DNA from: an uncultured Collinsella sp.
GTDB taxonomy: Bacteria > Actinomycetota > Coriobacteriia > Coriobacteriales > Coriobacteriaceae
Assembly: GCA_900550735.1 (NCBI GenBank)
Contig: URTD01000065.1
Location: 1 to 9,536, forward strand
Direction of reading: 5' to 3'
DNA length: 9,536 nt
The notes beneath the pieces were generated by a model. It did not search any database, was not told the DNA's origin, and saw only the letters and a program-made list of their open reading frames with translations. The translations under genes and the position numbers were made by a program. This document shows, one piece after another, positions 6,463 through 9,536 of the stretch; within the stretch, counting starts at the first letter, position 1, and every line of letters starts with the position of its first letter.

Positions 6463-7707
6463 TTACTCGTGATCTTGGTAAATCTCACGCGGAGCAAGCT
6501 CCGAATGTTTGCGCTTTAAGGTCTTAGGGGCCTTATACGTGTTGCTTTCGAAGTCGATGTACTCGGTCTGCTTGAGTAGGCGCTCGATCATCTCCTCGTG
6601 ATCGAACAACTCCCAGGCCTCATGCACGGCATCGAGTTTAGCGTGCGTCTCGGGACGACGCGGCATAAACAGCGTGCAGCAGTCGGGAGCGGCCTCAGTC
6701 GAGATATCGAACGTACCAATCTCCTCGGCGCGCGCGATGATCTCCTGCTTGTCCGAACCGATGAGCGGACGGAACACGGGGATCTTCACGGCCTCGTTAA
6801 CGGCCATGATATTCTCAAGCGTTTGGGAGGCAACCTGTCCAAGCGATTCGCCCGTCACGATGGCCTTGGCGCCCTCGATGTGTGCAATGCGCTCGGCAAC
6901 CGAATACATAATGCGGCGATACATGATCACGCGCAGGTTGCTGGGACAGGTGACCGAAATCTCACGCTGGCAGTCGCCAAACGGCACCACGTACAGGCGG
7001 CCGATCTGGACACCCGGCTCCAGCGCACGGATGATGTCCTGCACCAAATACTCGCTCGTATCGGGCGTCTGCGGACGACCAGAGAAATGTACCGGCACGC
7101 ACACCGCGCCGCGACGCGCGAGCATCCAGGTCGCCACCGGAGAATCGATACCCGACGACAGCAGCGTCACGACCTTGCCAGCAGAACCCACCGGCAGACC
7201 GCCCACGCCGCGCTCGGAGCGCGCATACACGTAGACGCTACCCTGGACCACCAGTACGTTCACCATAGCGTCAGGATCGTGCATCTGAACCTTTTTATCA
7301 GGAAACGCCTCGCACAACACCTCGCCCACCTGACGATTGATGTCAATCGAGGTGAGCTCATAGTCGGTATTGGAGCGCTTGGCGTGCACCTTAAACGAAT
7401 CGAAGGAACCAAACTCACGCAGCGCCTTCACGGCGGCAGCACAGTACTCCTGAGGGTCGCGATTGGTGTGATACGCCAAAGACACACGAGCAACGCCGGG
7501 AACGGTGCGAATGACACGCGCCGCCTCGTCGGCCTGATGCTCGTTAAAGGTCACGAGGATATAACCGGAAATTCGAGACACGGCATTCACGGAAAAGGCG
7601 GCCAAGGCCGCCTTGATGTTATCCATGAGGATATGCTCAAAATGTGCGCGGTTCTTACCCTTCAGTCCAACCTCGTGATAGTGGACCAGGCAGACGCGAG
7701 CCGCCAT
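6463..7707 (-). CDS. thiI: tRNA 4-thiouridine synthase ThiI
   Basis: ATP-dependent sulfurtransferase that makes 4-thiouridine at position 8 of tRNA, and in some bacteria supplies sulfur for thiamine thiazole. It is 414 residues. An N-terminal ferredoxin-like part and THUMP domain (about 1-170) bind tRNA. The PP-loop ATPase domain follows, with LLSSGIDSPVA (182-192) as its pyrophosphate-binding loop. A Cys-Cys pair at 343-344 in APDCCTLFMPRRPETHAK matches the position of the catalytic cysteine (Cys344 in E. coli). The C-terminal rhodanese domain of the 482-residue E. coli enzyme is absent, as in the Bacillus subtilis type, so sulfur must come from a separate cysteine desulfurase not seen here. 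The ATG follows the rpoZ TAA with no intervening base and no strong Shine-Dalgarno, suggesting translational coupling. It is the last gene of the operon. Confidence 0.96.
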   Translation of the reverse strand: MAARVCLVHYHEVGLKGKNRAHFEHILMDNIKAALAAFSVNAVSRISGYILVTFNEHQADEAARVIRTVPGVARVSLAYHTNRDPQEYCAAAVKALREFGSFDSFKVHAKRSNTDYELTSIDINRQVGEVLCEAFPDKKVQMHDPDAMVNVLVVQGSVYVYARSERGVGGLPVGSAGKVVTLLSSGIDSPVATWMLARRGAVCVPVHFSGRPQTPDTSEYLVQDIIRALEPGVQIGRLYVVPFGDCQREISVTCPSNLRVIMYRRIMYSVAERIAHIEGAKAIVTGESLGQVASQTLENIMAVNEAVKIPVFRPLIGSDKQEIIARAEEIGTFDISTEAAPDCCTLFMPRRPETHAKLDAVHEAWELFDHEEMIERLLKQTEYIDFESNTYKAPKTLKRKHSELAPREIYQDHE

Positions 7708-7989
7708 TTAGGCTTCAGCAACCTTGTGGCCGAGCGCCTTCTCGTAACGGGCCTCGTCGTAAGAGATGTCGCCGTCGACAATCTCATCCATAGCCATCGA
7801 GATGGTATCGGCACCGGAAAGCCCGATGGTGATGTCATCGACATCCTGGACGGCAAGCACGCGGTTGTGCTGGCCACGCAGCATGCTATTGATGTCGCAG
7901 GCGCGCTTGGAGGCAAGCGAAGCGAGCAGGAAGCGGTTGTGATCGGTCTTCTCCAGAAGATCGTCAATGCAAGGCTTTACAACGGACAC
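7708..7989 (-). CDS. rpoZ: DNA-directed RNA polymerase omega subunit
   Basis: Small subunit that wraps the C-terminus of beta-prime and supports RNA polymerase assembly. It is 93 residues, within the family range. The N-terminal pattern KPCIDDLLEKTDHNRFLLASLASKRACDIN (residues 5-34, shown by key parts DDLL, NRF, LASKRA) is the conserved omega core. An acidic segment and YEKALGHKVAEA end the protein. The start is GTG at 7989. AAAGGA (8005-8000), inside the last codons of gmk, stands 10 bases before it, with a second GAGG closer in. Only 5 bases separate it from the gmk stop. The gmk-rpoZ pairing is conserved across many bacteria. Confidence 0.95.
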   Translation of the reverse strand: MSVVKPCIDDLLEKTDHNRFLLASLASKRACDINSMLRGQHNRVLAVQDVDDITIGLSGADTISMAMDEIVDGDISYDEARYEKALGHKVAEA

Positions 7990-7994
7990 GGACC

Positions 7995-8564
7995 TCAGAT
8001 CCTTTCATGCATATCGAGAACGCGAACGAGCTCATCGGTCGCGCGGTCGAGATCGTCATTAACCACGACGTCGTCGTAGCGGTCGGCAAGGGCAAGCTCA
8101 TCGGCGGCGTTTGCCATACGCAGCTCAATCGTCTCGGGCGTCTCGGTACCGCGACCGACTAGACGCTCGCGGAGCACCTCAAGCGAAGGCGGCTTGATAA
8201 AGATCAGCACGGCCTCGGGGAAACGCTCCTTCACCTGCAGGGCGCCCTGGACATCGATCTCCAAAATCAGAGACGCGCCCGAGGCGAGCTTGGATGTGAC
8301 CTCGCTCACCAACGTCCCGTAGCAGTTACCGTGGACCTCGGCCCACTCAACAAACTCGCCGTTTGCCACGCGGCGGTCGAACTCCTCGCGCGTCAGAAAA
8401 AAGTAGTTGACGCCGTCGACCTCACCTTTGCGTGGTGCTCGCGTGGTAGCCGAAACCGTCAGGCCCAGGTTCGAGCGGCGCTCGCGCACACGAGTGACGA
8501 GCGTACCCTTGCCTGCGCCTGACGGTCCAGAAATCACAAAGAGCTTGGAATCCTGAGCGCTCAC
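7995..8564 (-). CDS. gmk: Guanylate kinase
   Basis: Phosphorylates GMP to GDP with ATP, the essential step of GTP supply. It is 189 residues, close to the family's usual 190-210. The P-loop is SGPSGAGKGT (12-21), with the GKGT form also found in Bacillus subtilis. The GMP-binding region follows: SATTRAPRKGEVDGVNYFFL (38-57), EEFDRRVANGEFVEWAEVHG (60-79) and CYGT (81-84). LEIDVQGALQVKERFP (101-116) and VGRGTETPETIELRM (136-150, lid region) complete the fold. The start is GTG at 8564, immediately after the mihF TAA with no gap and no good ribosome binding site, so translation probably depends on ribosomes finishing mihF. Confidence 0.97.
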   Translation of the reverse strand: MSAQDSKLFVISGPSGAGKGTLVTRVRERRSNLGLTVSATTRAPRKGEVDGVNYFFLTREEFDRRVANGEFVEWAEVHGNCYGTLVSEVTSKLASGASLILEIDVQGALQVKERFPEAVLIFIKPPSLEVLRERLVGRGTETPETIELRMANAADELALADRYDDVVVNDDLDRATDELVRVLDMHERI

Positions 8565-8873
8565 TTATTTGGTCAGCTGCTCGAGGAGCTGCTCGCGCTG
8601 ACGGACGCCGAGGCCCTGGACGCGACGGGTAGCGGAGATACCGAGCTCCTCCATGATCTTGGCGGCCTTGGCCTTGCCATAACCAGGGAGAGACTCGATG
8701 AGAGTGGAAACCTTCATGCGGGAAGCGATGGGGTCATCGGAGTTGAGCACGGACTCGAGGGACTTCTCGCCCTTCTTGATCTGCTCGCGAAGCTCAGCGC
8801 GGGCGTGACGTGCGGCAGCAGCCTTCTCAAGAGCCTGCTTGCGCTGCTCATCGGTAAGCTGAGGGAGTGCCAT
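8565..8873 (-). CDS. mihF: Integration host factor, actinobacterial type (mIHF)
   Basis: Actinobacteria-specific nucleoid-associated protein, unrelated in fold to E. coli IHF. It binds and bends DNA through a helix-two-turn-helix domain and is essential in mycobacteria. It is 102 residues. The N-terminus MALPQLTDEQRKQALEKAAA is almost the same as I recall for mycobacterial mIHF. Basic helices lead to the H2TH signature MKVSTLIESLPGYGKAKAAK (53-72), and TRRVQGLGVRQREQLLEQL follows (82-100). The ATG at 8873 has GGAGGT (8883-8878) immediately upstream. A TTG at 8885 in the same frame lies inside that ribosome binding site and is rejected. First gene of the operon with gmk, rpoZ and thiI. Confidence 0.96.
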   Translation of the reverse strand: MALPQLTDEQRKQALEKAAAARHARAELREQIKKGEKSLESVLNSDDPIASRMKVSTLIESLPGYGKAKAAKIMEELGISATRRVQGLGVRQREQLLEQLTK

Positions 8874-8917
8874 TCGTACCTCCAAATAGTTGGGTTATAT
8901 CTGATTCAATAATTGGC

Positions 8918-8926
8918 ATTTTAGCA
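8918..8926 (-). promoter_or_regulatory. Extended -10 promoter of the mihF operon
   Basis: The minus strand reads TGC TAAAAT (extended -10, 5 of 6 to TATAAT). Transcription would begin near 8911, about 38 bases before the mihF ATG. A -35 at 17-18 bases is not recognisable; TTGGGC occurs at a spacing of 20. A second, poorer pair (TTGCAC 8990-8985, TAACCT 8967-8962, spacer 17) lies upstream. Confidence 0.5.
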
Positions 8927-9010
8927 CGTAGAACGTACAAAATGCCCAATCGCGGCTCCATAGGTTAGACGATACCCGCAAAAAGTGCAATATACTGCGC
9001 CCAAAGTTAA

Positions 9011-9066
9011 GCCCCTGACCTGCGATTCCACACAAAGGATTGGAAAGTTTACGCAGGCACAGGGGC
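9011..9066 (-). terminator. Three-part inverted repeat after pyrF, probable terminator or structured RNA
   Basis: Three nested complementary pairs: GCCCCTG/CAGGGGC (9011-9017 with 9060-9066), CCTGCG/CGCAGG (9019-9024 with 9052-9057) and TTCCA/TGGAA (9026-9030 with 9041-9045). They surround a 10-base loop with small bulges, 18 bp in all. On the minus strand it lies 46 bases after the pyrF stop and is followed by TTAACTTT, a poor T-tract. On the plus strand it is followed by TATTTTG. Position fits a terminator of the pyrimidine operon, but the shape is more elaborate than the other two terminators here. Confidence 0.6.
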
Positions 9067-9112
9067 TATTTTGTGCTAATGAGACCCAAAAGTGGTGACT
9101 TAGGGGAATCTT

Positions 9113-9536
9113 TTACGCGACGTTTTCGACCAGCTCAGCGACGATAGCGTCAAAGGCGGCAACCGGATCGTCGGCACCGGTGATGGGACGGCCCACCACG
9201 ATGTAGTCGGAGCCAAGCTCCTTGGCCTTGGCCGGCGTGGTGACCCGCTTCTGGTCGCCCACATCTCCGTCAGCAAAGCGGACACCGGGACGCACGCCCG
9301 GAGTCACGATCAGGGCATCAGGACCCAGCAGCTCACGCATGTCGTGAGCCTCCATCGGCGAGCACACGATGCCATCGATGCCGTTGGCCTGAGCGAGCTT
9401 TGCCAGGCGGGCGGCCTCCTCGGCCACGGGCATGTCGCTGGTGCCGCCGGTGGCCACCACAATGGTGCCCTTGCCGGTGGGGGCGGGCATCTCCCCCACA
9501 ATGCCGATGCGGCCCATCTCGTGGTAGCCAAGGGGC
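9113..9536 (-). CDS. pyrF: Orotidine 5'-phosphate decarboxylase, 5' end cut by window edge
   Basis: Last step of UMP synthesis, decarboxylation of OMP. The visible C-terminal 140 residues end at the TAA at 9113; the frame is open to the right edge, so the start lies outside. The region GIDGIVCSPMEA (visible residues 52-63), VTPGVRP (77-83), GDQKRVTTPAKA (93-104) and DYIVVGRPITGADDP (110-124) is the classic C-terminal half of type 1 OMP decarboxylase. It includes the GRPIT phosphate-binding arginine. The segment before it (GEMPAPTGKGTIVVATGGTS, visible 14-33) does not resemble the usual TVLTSM region as I recall it. An internal ATG at 9517 would remove part of the barrel and is not the start. 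The catalytic Lys/Asp motif lies outside the window. Confidence 0.9.
   Translation of the reverse strand, partial: PLGYHEMGRIGIVGEMPAPTGKGTIVVATGGTSDMPVAEEAARLAKLAQANGIDGIVCSPMEAHDMRELLGPDALIVTPGVRPGVRFADGDVGDQKRVTTPAKAKELGSDYIVVGRPITGADDPVAAFDAIVAELVENVA

Larger units (their letters stand above)
8874..9112. other. pyrF-mihF intergenic region
   Basis: A 239-bp stretch without a credible gene. From the pyrF side it holds a small inverted repeat (9085-9105), the long three-part inverted repeat at 9011-9066, an AT-rich segment with the likely mihF promoter (8918-8926) and the mihF ribosome binding site (8878-8883). Confidence 0.7.

Noticed and set aside
6598..8079. Plus-strand open frame of 493 codons antisense to thiI, rpoZ and part of gmk
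   Set aside because: Three well-recognised minus-strand genes account for this DNA. The frame is kept open by strong G/C bias at third positions, its translation is rich in His and Arg with no recognisable domain, and it crosses gene boundaries.
8874..8885. TTG at 8885 as the mihF start
   Set aside because: It lies within the ribosome binding site of the ATG at 8873, and the family begins MALPQLTDEQR.
1..9536. Search by eye for CRISPR arrays, transposases, integrases, toxin-antitoxin pairs, tRNAs and phage genes
   Set aside because: None seen; every long coding stretch is explained by a core gene and the spacers are too short or lack the relevant signatures.

Overview
All ten genes in this window lie on the minus strand. 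They are core housekeeping or competence genes, with no sign of a mobile element, phage, CRISPR array, tRNA or rRNA. The DNA looks GC-rich, with strong G/C preference at third codon positions, which creates long antisense open frames. MihF, an actinobacteria-specific nucleoid protein, next to gmk and rpoZ points to an actinobacterium. A ThiI gene plus a Firmicute-style comEA-comEC-holA-rpsT-lepA block points to Coriobacteriia, most likely Collinsella or a close relative. The genus is an inference from recall, not a database match.

The layout is read in the direction of transcription, from high to low coordinates. The 3' part of pyrF (pyrimidine synthesis) enters from the right edge and stops at 9113. 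A gene-free stretch of about 240 bp (8874-9112) follows, holding an elaborate inverted repeat and a likely promoter. Next is a tight operon mihF-gmk-rpoZ-thiI (8873 down to 6463). Its genes abut or nearly abut, and it is closed by a perfect 13-bp hairpin terminator (6420-6452). A second leader region (6250-6419) with a palindrome and an imperfect hairpin precedes comEA-comEC, which overlap by ATGA. holA follows after 78 bp with its own strong ribosome binding site and a possible promoter. rpsT has its own extended -10 promoter and a leader with a hairpin, a T6 tract and a duplicated Shine-Dalgarno-like repeat. It ends at a textbook terminator (1724-1760). lepA then runs off the left edge, missing only its C-terminal end.

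Functionally there are two conserved blocks. The first (pyrF, mihF, gmk, rpoZ, thiI) combines nucleotide supply, nucleoid structure, the RNA polymerase omega subunit and tRNA thiolation. The second (comEA, comEC, holA, rpsT, lepA) combines DNA uptake, the clamp loader delta subunit, ribosomal protein S20 and elongation factor 4. The second order is the one known from Bacillus subtilis, without comEB and the sporulation genes.

I found no undescribed multi-gene system. The points most worth a second look are regulatory: the attenuator-like rpsT leader, a possibly leaderless lepA transcript, the structured pyrF-mihF spacer, and the palindrome/hairpin ahead of the competence genes.
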